Positions 1 through 8,094 of a stretch of DNA of 27,222 nucleotides are shown piece after piece (position 1 is the stretch's first letter; every line of letters begins with the position of its first letter). The notes under the pieces are model-generated. The model saw only the letters and a list, made by a program, of their open reading frames with translations, was not told where the DNA came from and searched no databases. The stretch spans positions 1-27,222 of the forward strand of contig USDK01000039.1 of NCBI GenBank assembly GCA_900553355.1, written 5' to 3'. The position numbers were made by a program, and so were the translations under genes. Source of the DNA: an uncultured Lachnospiraceae bacterium (GTDB taxonomy: Bacteria > Bacillota > Clostridia > Lachnospirales > Lachnospiraceae).

Positions 1-80
1 CAAAAAGACATATATAATTTATAATAATTTTTTGTTCTTGGATTTAATTTCGTACATATCAGTTATTTTTTGCTCCGCTC

Positions 81-109
81 TTGTATATTTTTTCCGTTTG
101 TATTATGAT
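81..109 (+). promoter_or_regulatory. Ferredoxin promoter
   Basis: TTGTAT (81-86) and TATGAT (104-109) are separated by 17 bp, a good sigma-A-type promoter. The predicted transcript start near 116 lies just before the hairpin at 127-145 and the ferredoxin ribosome binding site. The AT-rich sequence at 1-80 shows no gene I can support. Confidence 0.6.
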
Positions 110-126
110 AGGGATAAACAAAAAAA

Positions 127-145
127 GACAGGCTCTATGCCTGTC
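127..145. promoter_or_regulatory. 5' UTR hairpin of the ferredoxin mRNA
   Basis: GACAGGC, a TCTAT loop and GCCTGTC form a perfect 7-bp stem a few bases after the predicted transcript start and 10 bases before the GGAGGG ribosome binding site. On the + strand it could act as a 5' stability hairpin for an abundant short mRNA. On the minus strand the stem is followed by a T-run, so it could also terminate leftward transcripts. Both roles are inferred. Confidence 0.45.
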
Positions 146-171
146 AACATCATAAAAGGAGGGTACATATC

Positions 172-342
172 ATGGCACATGTAATTAGTGATGAATGCGT
201 AAGCTGCGGCGCTTGCGAAGCTGAATGTCCAGTTGGAGCAATCTCCCAGGGCGCAGAACATTATGAAATCGATGCGGATGCCTGTGTTGACTGTGGCGCT
301 TGTGCTGCTCAGTGTCCAACAGGAGCTATCTCCGAGGGCTAA
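172..342 (+). CDS. 2[4Fe-4S] ferredoxin, clostridial type
   Basis: This 56-aa protein was read directly from the DNA: ATG at 172, TAA at 340-342, with AAAGGAGGG ending 8 bases before the start. It has two CxxCxxCxxxCP motifs: C9-x2-C12-x2-C15-x3-C19 followed by P, and C38, C41, C44, C48 followed by P. This is the classic internally duplicated bacterial 8Fe ferredoxin, and the length matches the family (about 55 aa). It is a soluble low-potential electron carrier, in anaerobes typically serving pyruvate:ferredoxin oxidoreductase, hydrogenase and Rnf-type complexes. It is monocistronic, with its own promoter and a strong terminator. The strong translation signals fit high expression. Confidence 0.96.
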   Translation: MAHVISDECVSCGACEAECPVGAISQGAEHYEIDADACVDCGACAAQCPTGAISEG

Positions 343-361
343 TCCATATCAGATATGATTC

Positions 362-416
362 AAAAAAGAGACTGTTACACAAATGCAGCTACGCATTGTG
401 CAGCAGTCTCTTTTTT
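362..416. terminator. Bidirectional intrinsic terminator after the ferredoxin
   Basis: AAAAAAGAGACTG at 362-374 pairs with CAGTCTCTTTTTT at 404-416, and the inner CACAA-ATGC/GCATTGTG segment extends the stem. A-run before and T-run after make it functional in both directions. It ends the ferredoxin mRNA and is also the first clear leftward stop for transcripts leaving dnaB. Confidence 0.85.
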
Positions 417-511
417 ATCTGTCCGACCGGTTTCCCCTTTTTCTGCAGAAAAAGTATGCTATGATGAAGGCGCCTGAAGAAACAGATCTATTAATAAGGG
501 GGTATTGACAG

Positions 512-871
512 ATGAGTAATCATGCGTTAGATCAGTTAAAACGAGAGACAAAAGACGATGAACGCCTCTACGGCTGTATCAAAGAATTGTACGAGCAGGG
601 AGTCCCTTTTGCCGAGCTGAAGGCCCTGATCCCCGATATCCGCCGGACCAGAGAGCAGCTCTACATCAAGCGGATGCTGGAAAATAACAACGAGGTACTC
701 CTATCCATGTTCAGCAAAGAAATGTCCTTCCTCCTGGACGCCAAAGAACGGCAGCAGGAAGAGGAATTTAAAAAACTGGACCAGCTCATCCGCCAGCAGC
801 AATCCTACCGGAAGTCTGCCGCGGAGTCTGGTCCCATTTCCAGGCTGAAAAAATTAATCCTGCCTGCTTAG
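512..871 (+). CDS. Hypothetical protein, 119 aa, helical and charged
   Basis: I do not recognise this family. The ATG at 512 follows AAGGGGG at 496-502, and a TATGAT at 460-465 may be the -10 of its own promoter, with no good -35. The protein is hydrophilic with no signal peptide or membrane segment. Residues 20-55 could form a helix-turn-helix-like helical unit (QGVPFAELKALIPDIRRTRE), and residues 70-100 are rich in E, K and Q with coiled-coil character (KERQQEEEFKKLDQLIRQQQ). The C-terminus is basic. Its last 18 bases overlap the end of dnaB on the other strand, and no terminator separates the two genes. Coding is supported by the ribosome binding site and an uninterrupted frame. Function is unknown. 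Confidence 0.7.
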   Translation: MSNHALDQLKRETKDDERLYGCIKELYEQGVPFAELKALIPDIRRTREQLYIKRMLENNNEVLLSMFSKEMSFLLDAKERQQEEEFKKLDQLIRQQQSYRKSAAESGPISRLKKLILPA

Positions 872-2194
872 ATTTGCAAACTTTGTATACTCACCCAGCC
901 AGGCCAGATGAACGGTCCCCACAGGACCGTTTCTTTGTTTGGCAATAATGATCTCGGCCTGCTTTTTATATTCAGAATCCTTGTTATAATATTCATCCCT
1001 GTAAATGAACATTACCACGTCCGCATCCTGCTCGATGGCACCGGACTCTCGTAGGTCCGACAGCATCGGGCGCTTATCCGGACGGCTCTCCACCGCACGG
1101 GAGAGCTGTGACAGGGCGATCACCGGCACATTCAGCTCTCTTGCCAGCCCTTTTAAGGATCTGGATATTTCGGAAATCTCCTGCTGTCTGGACTCTGAAC
1201 TTCTGCCCACACTTCCTGTCATCAGCTGCAGGTAGTCGATGATGATCAGATCCAGATCATTTTCCAGCTTATATTTCCGGCACTTGGAACGAAGCTCCGA
1301 CACCGAGATTCCGGGCGTATCATCGATGATCAGCTTTGACTGTCCGATGATCCCCGCTCCTTCGATCAGCTTCTCCCAGTCGGAATCCTTCATGTTACCT
1401 GTACGGAGTGCCTGGGCGTCCACCTGTGACTCCAGGGAGAACAGTCGGTTTACCAGCTGTTCTTTTGACATCTCCAGACTGAAGATAGCAACGCTTTTAT
1501 CCTTTTTAAACGCTACATACTGGGCAATATTCAGCACAAATGCCGTTTTCCCCATAGAAGGCCTGGCTGCCACCAGGATCAGGTCCGACGGCTGAAGCCC
1601 GGATAACTTATAATCCAGATCAATAAAGCCTGTAGGGATCCCGGTTACGGTCCCCTTGCTCTTGGAGGCCTTTTCGATCCGGTCCAGTGCGTTTAACACC
1701 ACTTCTCTGATAGGCACGTATTCCCCGGTATTTCTCCGCTGCAGCAGCTCAAACACCGACTTTTCCGTCTTCTCAAGCACCGCCTCCAGCGGCTCCTTCC
1801 CTGCATAGCAGACGTTCTCGATCTCTTCATTTAACTTGATCAGGCGGCGCATCATCGCCTTATCTGCCACAATCTGGGCGTAGTACTTCACATTGGCCGA
1901 CGTAGGCACCGCTGCGACCAGATCCCGGACAAATTCCAGGCTTGCGATCTCCGCCGGCACATCCTTCTCTCTGAGCCGCTCCTGCAGCGTGATCAGATCC
2001 ACCGGTTTTCCCTCATTAAACAGCTCCACCATGGAGTCAAAGATGATTCCATAGGCGCTCTGATAAAAATCACTGCCACTGATCATTTCTGACGCGGCAG
2101 TGATCGCATCCTTATCCATCAGCATTGCGCCGACGACGGACTGTTCTGCTTCTATACTATGGGGCATCACTCTTTTGATGAGTGCTTCTTCCAT
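854..2194 (-). CDS. dnaB: Replicative DNA helicase DnaB
   Basis: This hexameric 5'-3' helicase unwinds DNA at the replication fork and recruits primase. At 446 aa it has the normal family length. The N-terminal primase-binding domain starts with the typical SIEAEQSVVGAMLMD (13-27). The RecA-like C-terminal domain carries Walker A ARPSMGKT (210-217), Walker B LIIIDYLQLM, and the later LSQLSRAVE and DLRESGAIEQDADVV motifs. No intein is present. ATG at 2194 is preceded by GGGAGGAAG. It is the last gene of gdpP-rplI-dnaB, 13 bases after rplI. It converges on and overlaps the 119-aa gene by 18 bp, so its mRNA probably runs antisense through that gene to the terminator at 362-416. Confidence 0.98.
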   Translation of the reverse strand: MEEALIKRVMPHSIEAEQSVVGAMLMDKDAITAASEMISGSDFYQSAYGIIFDSMVELFNEGKPVDLITLQERLREKDVPAEIASLEFVRDLVAAVPTSANVKYYAQIVADKAMMRRLIKLNEEIENVCYAGKEPLEAVLEKTEKSVFELLQRRNTGEYVPIREVVLNALDRIEKASKSKGTVTGIPTGFIDLDYKLSGLQPSDLILVAARPSMGKTAFVLNIAQYVAFKKDKSVAIFSLEMSKEQLVNRLFSLESQVDAQALRTGNMKDSDWEKLIEGAGIIGQSKLIIDDTPGISVSELRSKCRKYKLENDLDLIIIDYLQLMTGSVGRSSESRQQEISEISRSLKGLARELNVPVIALSQLSRAVESRPDKRPMLSDLRESGAIEQDADVVMFIYRDEYYNKDSEYKKQAEIIIAKQRNGPVGTVHLAWLGEYTKFANLSRQD

Positions 2195-2207
2195 ATATTC
2201 TTCCTCC

Positions 2208-2657
2208 CTATGCTTCTTCGGCTACCAGAACCTTCAGCTTGGCTGTTACCTTCGGATGAAGCTTGATCGGCACGATATGAGTTCCCGGAACCTTAATGGC
2301 CTCCTTCAGCTGAACCTTCTTCTTGTCGATTTCCAGCCCCATCTGCTTTTTCGTCTCTTCCGCGATTTCCTTGGAAGAAACAGAACCGAATGCCTTTCCG
2401 CCTTCTCCCATCTTGATAGACACCTTGATCTGTCCGGCTTCGATCTGTTTTCCAAGCTCCTGTGCCGCCTCATAGTGCTCCTGCGCCACTTTATCGTCAT
2501 TTGCCTTTTTCAGCTTCAGATCATTCAGATTTTTATTATTGGCCTCCAGGCCTTTCTTTTTCTTGAGAATAAAGTTTCTTGCATATCCATCGCTGACTTC
2601 TACGATGTCTCCCTTTTTCCCAAGTGATTTTATATCTTCCGTCAAAATAACCTTCAT
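2208..2657 (-). CDS. rplI: 50S ribosomal protein L9
   Basis: L9 is a large-subunit protein that binds 23S rRNA domain V near the L1 stalk and helps maintain reading frame. The protein is 149 aa. The N-terminal domain MKVILTEDIKSLGKKGD and the VSDGYARNFILKKK region are diagnostic, followed by the long connecting helix (about 40-75) and the C-terminal globular domain. GGAGGAGATATTT precedes the ATG at 2657. The start is 2 bases after the gdpP stop and the end is 13 bases before dnaB, so the three genes form one transcription unit, an arrangement common in Firmicutes. Confidence 0.98.
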   Translation of the reverse strand: MKVILTEDIKSLGKKGDIVEVSDGYARNFILKKKKGLEANNKNLNDLKLKKANDDKVAQEHYEAAQELGKQIEAGQIKVSIKMGEGGKAFGSVSSKEIAEETKKQMGLEIDKKKVQLKEAIKVPGTHIVPIKLHPKVTAKLKVLVAEEA

Positions 2658-2659
2658 GA

Positions 2660-4720
2660 TTAAATATCTCCTCCTTCTATCATTTCATCCAGCACACGCT
2701 TTAAGTCCTCCACAGCCTTTTCCATGTCTGTGTGGTCAAACTGGGCGCCGGACGCGTTCATATGACCGCCGCCGCCGAAACGTTCCATGATAATCTGTAC
2801 GTTGACCTCATCAATAGACCTGGCGCTGACATAAATCCTTCCATTATACTCCGTCAGGACAAAGGACGCCTTGATCCCGTTGATATCCAGCAGTTCATCC
2901 GCCGCCTGAGCGCCGATGATGGTAGGACTTTCGATCGTCAGATTCTGTCCTGTGGCGATTGCAAATTTTTCATGGAACACTTCTGCATTGCTGATGATCT
3001 CCGCTTTTGCCCGGTAGGCATCCATATCGTCGCGGAGCATCTTGCGCACCAGCGTAATGTCGGCTCCACATCTTCTTAAAAATGCCGCCGCCTCAAAAGT
3101 ACGCACTCCTGTCCGGTTTACAAAGTTGTTGGTATCGATCATGATTCCTGCATACAGGCTGCTTGCCTCCAGCTTCGGGATCTTAATATCATCCACAATA
3201 TACTGCAGGACCTCTGATACCATCTCACAGGACGAAGAAGCATAGGGCTCAATATAGGACAGCAGAGCGTTGTCGATGTTGTCACTGCTCTGCCTGTGAT
3301 GATCCAGCACCACGATCGTCTTCGTCTTTTTCAGAAGTTCCTCGCACTCAGTCATCTGCGGACGGTTGGTATCCACCACGATGACCATGGATTCTTCATC
3401 TACCATAGGAATGGCTTCAGCCGATGTCAAAAACAGATCATCCGGATAGGACGGATCCTTTTCATAGCATTCATAAAGCGGACGAAGAGACGCTGATATC
3501 TCATTGATCACGATATGTGCATTCTTTTCCAGAGCCGCAGCCGCGCGGTAGATTCCGATCGCTGCGCCGAATGCATCCACATCCGTCAGCTTATGCCCCA
3601 TGACAAAGATCTTGTCCTTGACAGTGATAAACTCACGGAGCGCCTCCGCTTTCACCCTTGCCTTCACACGGGTATTCTTGGATGTCTGTTCACGCTTTCC
3701 GCCAAAATAGGTAATGCCGTTACAGTCCTTGATGACCGCCTGATCGCCTCCGCGGGCCAGTGCAAGGTCAATGGCTACTCTGGCATAGTTATAACTCTGG
3801 GCATAGGATACGGTACTTAAGCCCAGTCCGATACTCAAGGTGGCCGGAATCCCGTTTCCGATATTGACGGACTTAACATCTTCCAGCAATGAAAACTTAT
3901 CTTCTTCCAGCTCCTTGAAATACTGCTTCTTGATTACGATGAAGTACTTGTCGTTCTCCATCTTTTTTACGATTCCGTCTACCTTTGCGATATACTGGTT
4001 GATCTTCCTGTCTACCAGGGCCATCAGAAGCGACTGGCGCACTTCCTCTACACTGTCCACCACTTCATCATAATTATCAATATAGATAAGCCCTGCCACC
4101 AGACGCTGCTCTTCATTCTCCCTGATATACCGGTTCAGCTCTGTCACATCCTGCAGATAGACCGCGATAAAATACTCCCTTTCTTCGGGCATCTGCAGAA
4201 GCCGCTCTGTCTCACTGAATCCCTCTACCGACACTCTTCGCAGTTCTGCCCGGTACTCCTTATCATCACAGTAGACGTCCATCTCAACGATATCGCCTTC
4301 CTGCTTCGGGAAAATACTGACATTCAGCTCTGGGATGTACTTGCTGATATAGGCGTCCCCTTTTGGTTTTCCGCCCAGTACACGCTCAAACTGAGCATTC
4401 ATCCACACAGCTTTTCCATCATCCAGCAGGATCGCATAGGGAATCGCCAGCTCCTTTAACAGGACATTCTGTACAATGCCATACTGTGCGGCAAATTCTA
4501 CCAGATCCTTCATGATAATGGACTTGCTGTAGATGTACAGATAGCCTACCATAAAGATATAGATGACGATAAACATCAGCATCAGAAGCCCTGCACGCCG
4601 GTCCATCCGGTAAATCCAGACATTCAGCACCGCAAGCAGAACCGTCATCACAGCCGGAAGCTGCATATACAGCCTCAGCTGTCCTTTTAAACGAACCTTT
4701 TGTTTTTGCTTTTCTGACAT
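2660..4720 (-). CDS. gdpP: Cyclic-di-AMP phosphodiesterase GdpP (DHH/DHHA1)
   Basis: This membrane enzyme hydrolyses c-di-AMP to pApA and so sets cell-wall, potassium and osmotic homeostasis. The 686-aa protein has two N-terminal membrane helices (about 19-38 and 44-64), a PAS domain (about 90-190), a degenerate GGDEF domain (about 210-335), then DHH and DHHA1. Visible catalytic elements are GHKLTDVDA (about 375-383), VVDTN (about 450), VVLDHH (about 471-475) and the C-terminal GGGGHMNASGAQF. I chose the ATG at 4720 because GGAGG stands 8 bases upstream. The frame stays open to 4924, but that extension crosses the galE terminator and enters galE. An extended -10 promoter lies just upstream. 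It leads the gdpP-rplI-dnaB operon. Confidence 0.96.
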   Translation of the reverse strand: MSEKQKQKVRLKGQLRLYMQLPAVMTVLLAVLNVWIYRMDRRAGLLMLMFIVIYIFMVGYLYIYSKSIIMKDLVEFAAQYGIVQNVLLKELAIPYAILLDDGKAVWMNAQFERVLGGKPKGDAYISKYIPELNVSIFPKQEGDIVEMDVYCDDKEYRAELRRVSVEGFSETERLLQMPEEREYFIAVYLQDVTELNRYIRENEEQRLVAGLIYIDNYDEVVDSVEEVRQSLLMALVDRKINQYIAKVDGIVKKMENDKYFIVIKKQYFKELEEDKFSLLEDVKSVNIGNGIPATLSIGLGLSTVSYAQSYNYARVAIDLALARGGDQAVIKDCNGITYFGGKREQTSKNTRVKARVKAEALREFITVKDKIFVMGHKLTDVDAFGAAIGIYRAAAALEKNAHIVINEISASLRPLYECYEKDPSYPDDLFLTSAEAIPMVDEESMVIVVDTNRPQMTECEELLKKTKTIVVLDHHRQSSDNIDNALLSYIEPYASSSCEMVSEVLQYIVDDIKIPKLEASSLYAGIMIDTNNFVNRTGVRTFEAAAFLRRCGADITLVRKMLRDDMDAYRAKAEIISNAEVFHEKFAIATGQNLTIESPTIIGAQAADELLDINGIKASFVLTEYNGRIYVSARSIDEVNVQIIMERFGGGGHMNASGAQFDHTDMEKAVEDLKRVLDEMIEGGDI

Positions 4721-4751
4721 AGTTTCATCCTCCGGCTCATACCTATGCATG

Positions 4752-4780
4752 ATTATACCACTTTTCCGTATAAAAGAAAA
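4752..4780 (-). promoter_or_regulatory. gdpP operon promoter (extended -10)
   Basis: On the minus strand TGGTATAAT has its -10 hexamer at 4752-4757. The weak -35 TTTTCT lies at 4775-4780 with a 17-bp spacer. The -35 overlaps the edge of the galE terminator, so the terminator and promoter are packed together. The predicted leader is about 25 nt. Confidence 0.6.
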
Positions 4781-4813
4781 GACGGCATTTTTTGCTGAAA
4801 AATGCCGTCTTTT
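4777..4813 (-). terminator. Intrinsic terminator of the galE operon
   Basis: A perfect 16-bp inverted repeat (4777-4792 and 4798-4813) has a 5-base loop and a GACGGCA/TGCCGTC core flanked by A and T runs. It lies 20 bases after the galE stop and separates galE from gdpP. Confidence 0.9.
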
Positions 4814-4832
4814 CACGATTCTATCTCTCTTT

Positions 4833-5855
4833 TTATGCCTCGTTATAGCCGTTCGGATTCTGTGACTGCCATCTCCAGGTATCCTCACACATCTCGTCCA
4901 GTCCACGCTCTGCCTTCCAGCCAAGCACCTTCAGTGCCTTGGACGGATCTGCATAGCACATGTCAATATCGCCGGCACGTCTTGGCTTGATCTCGTACGG
5001 GATCTCTTTTCCACAGGCCTTGGAGAATGCTTTCACCATATCCAGTACAGAGTATCCGGTACCAGTTCCCAGATTGATCACGTCCAGGCCCGGATTGGTA
5101 AATATGTAATTGATTGCCTTCACATGTCCGATCGCCAGATCTACCACATGGATATAATCTCTTACGCCCGTTCCGTCCGGGGTATTATAGTCATCGCCGA
5201 ATACTCCCAGCTTTTCCAGTTTTCCTACCGCTACCTGAGAGATATAAGGCATCAGATTGTTCGGGATTCCCTTCGGGTCCTCGCCGATCCGTCCGCTCTT
5301 GTGAGCTCCTACCGGATTGAAGTAACGAAGAAGTATCACATTCCAGTCCGGATTTGCCTTCTGGACATCTGTCATGATCTGCTCCATCATGGATTTGGTC
5401 CATCCGTAAGGATTGGTACACTGTCCCTTCGGGCAGGACTCTGTGATCGGCATCTCTTCCGGACTTCCATAAACAGTGGCAGAAGAACTGAACACAATGT
5501 TCTTTACGCCCACACGGTTCATCACATCCATCAAAGTCAGTGTCCCTGTAATGTTATTCTTATAATACTCAAGAGGCTTCTGTACAGACTCTCCTACTGC
5601 CTTCAAAGCCGCACAGTGAATGACTGCATCCACGTTCTCCGCCCGGAACATTGCTTCCAGGGAATCTGCATCCAGGACATCGCCTTCATAAAACTTGATC
5701 GTCTTTCCGGTCAGTTCCTGAACTCTTCTTAAGGACTCTTCGGAAGAATTACAGAGATTGTCGTAGACTACGACTTCATATCCTTCATTTAAAAGCTCCA
5801 GTGCAGTGTGGCTTCCTATATACCCGGCGCCGCCTGTGATCAGTATTTTTGCCAT
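4833..5855 (-). CDS. galE: UDP-glucose 4-epimerase
   Basis: GalE interconverts UDP-glucose and UDP-galactose, and in many bacteria also UDP-GlcNAc and UDP-GalNAc, using tightly bound NAD. The 340-aa length is typical. The Rossmann GGAGYIGSH motif is at 8-16, the catalytic Ser/Thr region FSSSATVYG at 122-130, and the Y150-x3-K154 pair lies in NPYGWTK. This is an extended SDR fold in the cytoplasm. It is the last gene of a three-gene operon, 12 bases after the sugar kinase gene, and is followed by a strong terminator. Context suggests it converts the UDP-sugar made by the two upstream enzymes. Whether it accepts N-acetylated substrates cannot be settled here. Confidence 0.97.
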   Translation of the reverse strand: MAKILITGGAGYIGSHTALELLNEGYEVVVYDNLCNSSEESLRRVQELTGKTIKFYEGDVLDADSLEAMFRAENVDAVIHCAALKAVGESVQKPLEYYKNNITGTLTLMDVMNRVGVKNIVFSSSATVYGSPEEMPITESCPKGQCTNPYGWTKSMMEQIMTDVQKANPDWNVILLRYFNPVGAHKSGRIGEDPKGIPNNLMPYISQVAVGKLEKLGVFGDDYNTPDGTGVRDYIHVVDLAIGHVKAINYIFTNPGLDVINLGTGTGYSVLDMVKAFSKACGKEIPYEIKPRRAGDIDMCYADPSKALKVLGWKAERGLDEMCEDTWRWQSQNPNGYNEA

Positions 5856-5867
5856 TTTGGATACCTC

Positions 5868-6986
5868 CTAGCTTTCCTTCAGTTTTTTTACGATTTCGTT
5901 CATAGTATACCACTTCTGTTCCATATCTTCAACCAGCTTGAACTGTGTTCTGCAACGGTCCAGATTATGGCCTTCTCTGTGGATCTTGAAATATGTATCT
6001 CCCTGAAGGTAGTCTGTCAGGAACCTCATCCCACACTCATAGGTCATGGTCTTGGCTCCCATTGGAAGCAGGTCGATCTCTTTATCTGTCAGTCTGCCGC
6101 CGCATCCTTCAATATATCCTTTGGCATACAGCTCAAACAGCTCCATGCTGCAGGACACCTTGGAAAGATCCTGTTCATCTTCTGCCGCCGTGCTGGCTCC
6201 GAACCGGATAGAATCTCCAAAATCATGCACAGCCAGTCCAGGCATGACAGTGTCCAGGTCAATGACACAGATTCCTTTGCCCGTCTTGTTGTCGATCATG
6301 ATATTGTTCAGCTTCGTATCATTATGCGTAACACGCAGCGGAATTTCTCCATTTGCCAGAAGGTCACACAGATAGTCTGCCACGTCTTCCCGATCCAGTA
6401 CAAACTGAATCTCCTTCTTAACAGATGCAGCTCTTCCCATCACGTCTTCTTCTACAGCTTTTTTGAACACCTCAAATCTTGCCTTGGTATCATGAAAGCC
6501 CTTGATCGTCTCATGCAATGTTCTGGCCGGATAATCTGCCAGAAGGCGCTGGAAGTTTCCAAAAGCCACGGCGCTCTGATAAAAATCCTCCGGCTTTTCC
6601 ACCTGGTCATAGCTGGTGGCATCTGTGATAAACTTATAGGCACGCCAGTAGTCTCCTTCGGAATCTTTATAATATGATTTCCCATCTACCGCCGGGATCA
6701 CATTCAGCGTTTCTCTCTCCGGGTCTCCGCCGTTTTCGATGATTCTTTCGCGCAGATAAGAGGTTACTCCGGTGATATTTTCCATCAGTTCCACCGGATT
6801 GGAGAAGACATCCTTATTCATTCTCTGCAGGATGACTTTGATCTGTCCCATCTCAGCAATATCAAACACCAGCAGGAAGGTATCATTGATATGTCCGCTT
6901 CCATAAGGATCTTCACTGATCAGGATCCCCTCAAACCGAAAGTTTGCGATTGCTTCATTTTTCTGTTCATGTGTTACAGGCTTCAT
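5868..6986 (-). CDS. Sugar 1-kinase of the phosphotransferase (APH) fold, NahK-like
   Basis: This 372-aa protein resembles the choline/aminoglycoside kinase fold used by N-acetylhexosamine 1-kinase (NahK/LnpB). It has a nucleotide loop YGSGHINDTF (about 28-37), the catalytic loop H221-N-D223-x4-N228 in VTHNDTKLNNIMI, and a metal-binding IDLDT (D243, D245). The GGAGGGG site supports the ATG at 6986, 2 bases after the upstream stop, rather than the codon 18 bases earlier. It sits between a sugar nucleotidyltransferase and galE, so the likely sequence is sugar to sugar-1-phosphate to UDP-sugar to epimer. In bifidobacteria NahK phosphorylates GlcNAc and GalNAc. Another hexose is possible here. 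Confidence 0.8.
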   Translation of the reverse strand: MKPVTHEQKNEAIANFRFEGILISEDPYGSGHINDTFLLVFDIAEMGQIKVILQRMNKDVFSNPVELMENITGVTSYLRERIIENGGDPERETLNVIPAVDGKSYYKDSEGDYWRAYKFITDATSYDQVEKPEDFYQSAVAFGNFQRLLADYPARTLHETIKGFHDTKARFEVFKKAVEEDVMGRAASVKKEIQFVLDREDVADYLCDLLANGEIPLRVTHNDTKLNNIMIDNKTGKGICVIDLDTVMPGLAVHDFGDSIRFGASTAAEDEQDLSKVSCSMELFELYAKGYIEGCGGRLTDKEIDLLPMGAKTMTYECGMRFLTDYLQGDTYFKIHREGHNLDRCRTQFKLVEDMEQKWYTMNEIVKKLKES

Positions 6987-6988
6987 TC

Positions 6989-7915
6989 TTATTTCCCCTC
7001 CCACAAATGCGCCGGATACAGACCGTCATCCTTCATCTTCTGCAGTGCTGCAACTACAACGGGTTTATCCTCTTTATATGTCACACCATACCATTTATCC
7101 GCAGACTTCAGTACTGCGACCGATGCCTGATCCTTCTCCACCAGGCTGCTGACAACTGCCGGCAGGAAATATTCACATTTCATCGGATTTTCTTTTAATC
7201 CCTTTTCAAGGAATGCCGGGAACCCTTCTTTGATCTCCTTTAAGATGCTTCTGGTAAATCCCCACATATTCATGGAAACTGTGGTGTCTGCCGGCACAAA
7301 GATCCAGGTCTCTCCGTCGTCCTCGGTAAACGCGATTCCCCCGTCGCGTTTTTCGATTCTGGTTCTTTCGTGGATAGACACCAGTTCTCCGTCTGCATTC
7401 ATATCACAGATCCCACGGGCCACATGTCCATTGTCTGTCACTGTATTCCCCAAGTGATACCCCACCATTGTGTAACGGTACTTGTCATCGTCCTGGTGGG
7501 CGGACAGATAATCATAGATCAGCCGGAAAGCTTCCTGACCATAGTAGTCATCGGCATTGATGACTGCAAAAGGCCCATCGATCTGGTCGATACAGCTTAA
7601 GACTGCGTGAGCCGTTCCCCATGGCTTCACACGGCCTTCCGGTACCTCAAAACCTTCCGGGATATTAGAAAGTTCCTGATATGCATAGGACACTTCCATG
7701 TATTTTGCCATCCGGTCGCCTACCGCTTCTTTGAAATCTGCCTCGTTTTCTTTTTTGATGATGAAGATTACCTTTTCAAATCCCGCGCGCTTTGCATCAA
7801 ACATGGAAAAATCCATAATGATATGCCCTTCGTTGTCCACCGGATCGATCTGCTTGAGACCGCCGTAACGGCTTCCCATACCTGCTGCCATGATCACTAA
7901 TACTGGTTTGTTCAT
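6989..7915 (-). CDS. Sugar-1-phosphate nucleotidyltransferase
   Basis: This 308-aa protein is a GT-A-fold NTP transferase. The pyrophosphorylase signature MAAGMGSRYGGLKQ lies at about 8-22, and the metal/sugar region FAVINADDYYG follows. It probably makes a UDP-sugar from UTP and a sugar 1-phosphate. It is not a close RmlA or GalU in overall sequence, and the exact sugar is unknown. ATG at 7915 is favoured because GGAGG is 9 bases upstream. The ATG at 7924 directly abuts that site. First gene of the nucleotidyltransferase-kinase-galE operon, it seems to do the job that GalT does in the bifidobacterial lacto-N-biose pathway. It is divergent from an AraC regulator. Confidence 0.85.
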   Translation of the reverse strand: MNKPVLVIMAAGMGSRYGGLKQIDPVDNEGHIIMDFSMFDAKRAGFEKVIFIIKKENEADFKEAVGDRMAKYMEVSYAYQELSNIPEGFEVPEGRVKPWGTAHAVLSCIDQIDGPFAVINADDYYGQEAFRLIYDYLSAHQDDDKYRYTMVGYHLGNTVTDNGHVARGICDMNADGELVSIHERTRIEKRDGGIAFTEDDGETWIFVPADTTVSMNMWGFTRSILKEIKEGFPAFLEKGLKENPMKCEYFLPAVVSSLVEKDQASVAVLKSADKWYGVTYKEDKPVVVAALQKMKDDGLYPAHLWEGK

Positions 7916-8094
7916 TTTGCGCATCCTCCTTTAACAATTTACCGTCTGTTTTTATTGTAGTTGACATTGCTTAAATATTCTTTATACTATTTTATCTTTG
8001 ATTTGCACTATTTTCCATCTTTTTCTTTGATTTCCTGCAAAGAATAGAGTATGATAGTCTCAAAGACACGATAAGTTAAAAAAAGGAGAACACA
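7916..8094. promoter_or_regulatory. Divergent control region with regulator promoter and direct repeats
   Basis: On the + strand TTGATT (8027-8032) and TATGAT (8050-8055) with a 17-bp spacer form a good promoter for the AraC gene. TCTTTGATTT occurs twice (7995-8004 and 8024-8033), 29 bp apart, and the second copy overlaps the -35 element. The minus-strand promoter for the sugar operon looks weak (TACAAT with no good -35), as expected for an activator-dependent promoter. That the repeats are AraC-family half sites is inferred. Confidence 0.5.

Noticed and set aside
2100..2627. Open frames on the + strand opposite dnaB and rplI
   Set aside because: They mirror highly conserved genes, have no ribosome binding site and show no recognisable protein features.
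4721..4924. N-terminal extension of GdpP by 68 residues
   Set aside because: It runs through the galE terminator and into galE, has no family-like sequence, and a GGAGG site and promoter fit the start at 4720.
5124..5732. 202-aa open frame opposite galE
   Set aside because: It is a shadow of the conserved galE codons and has no initiation signal.
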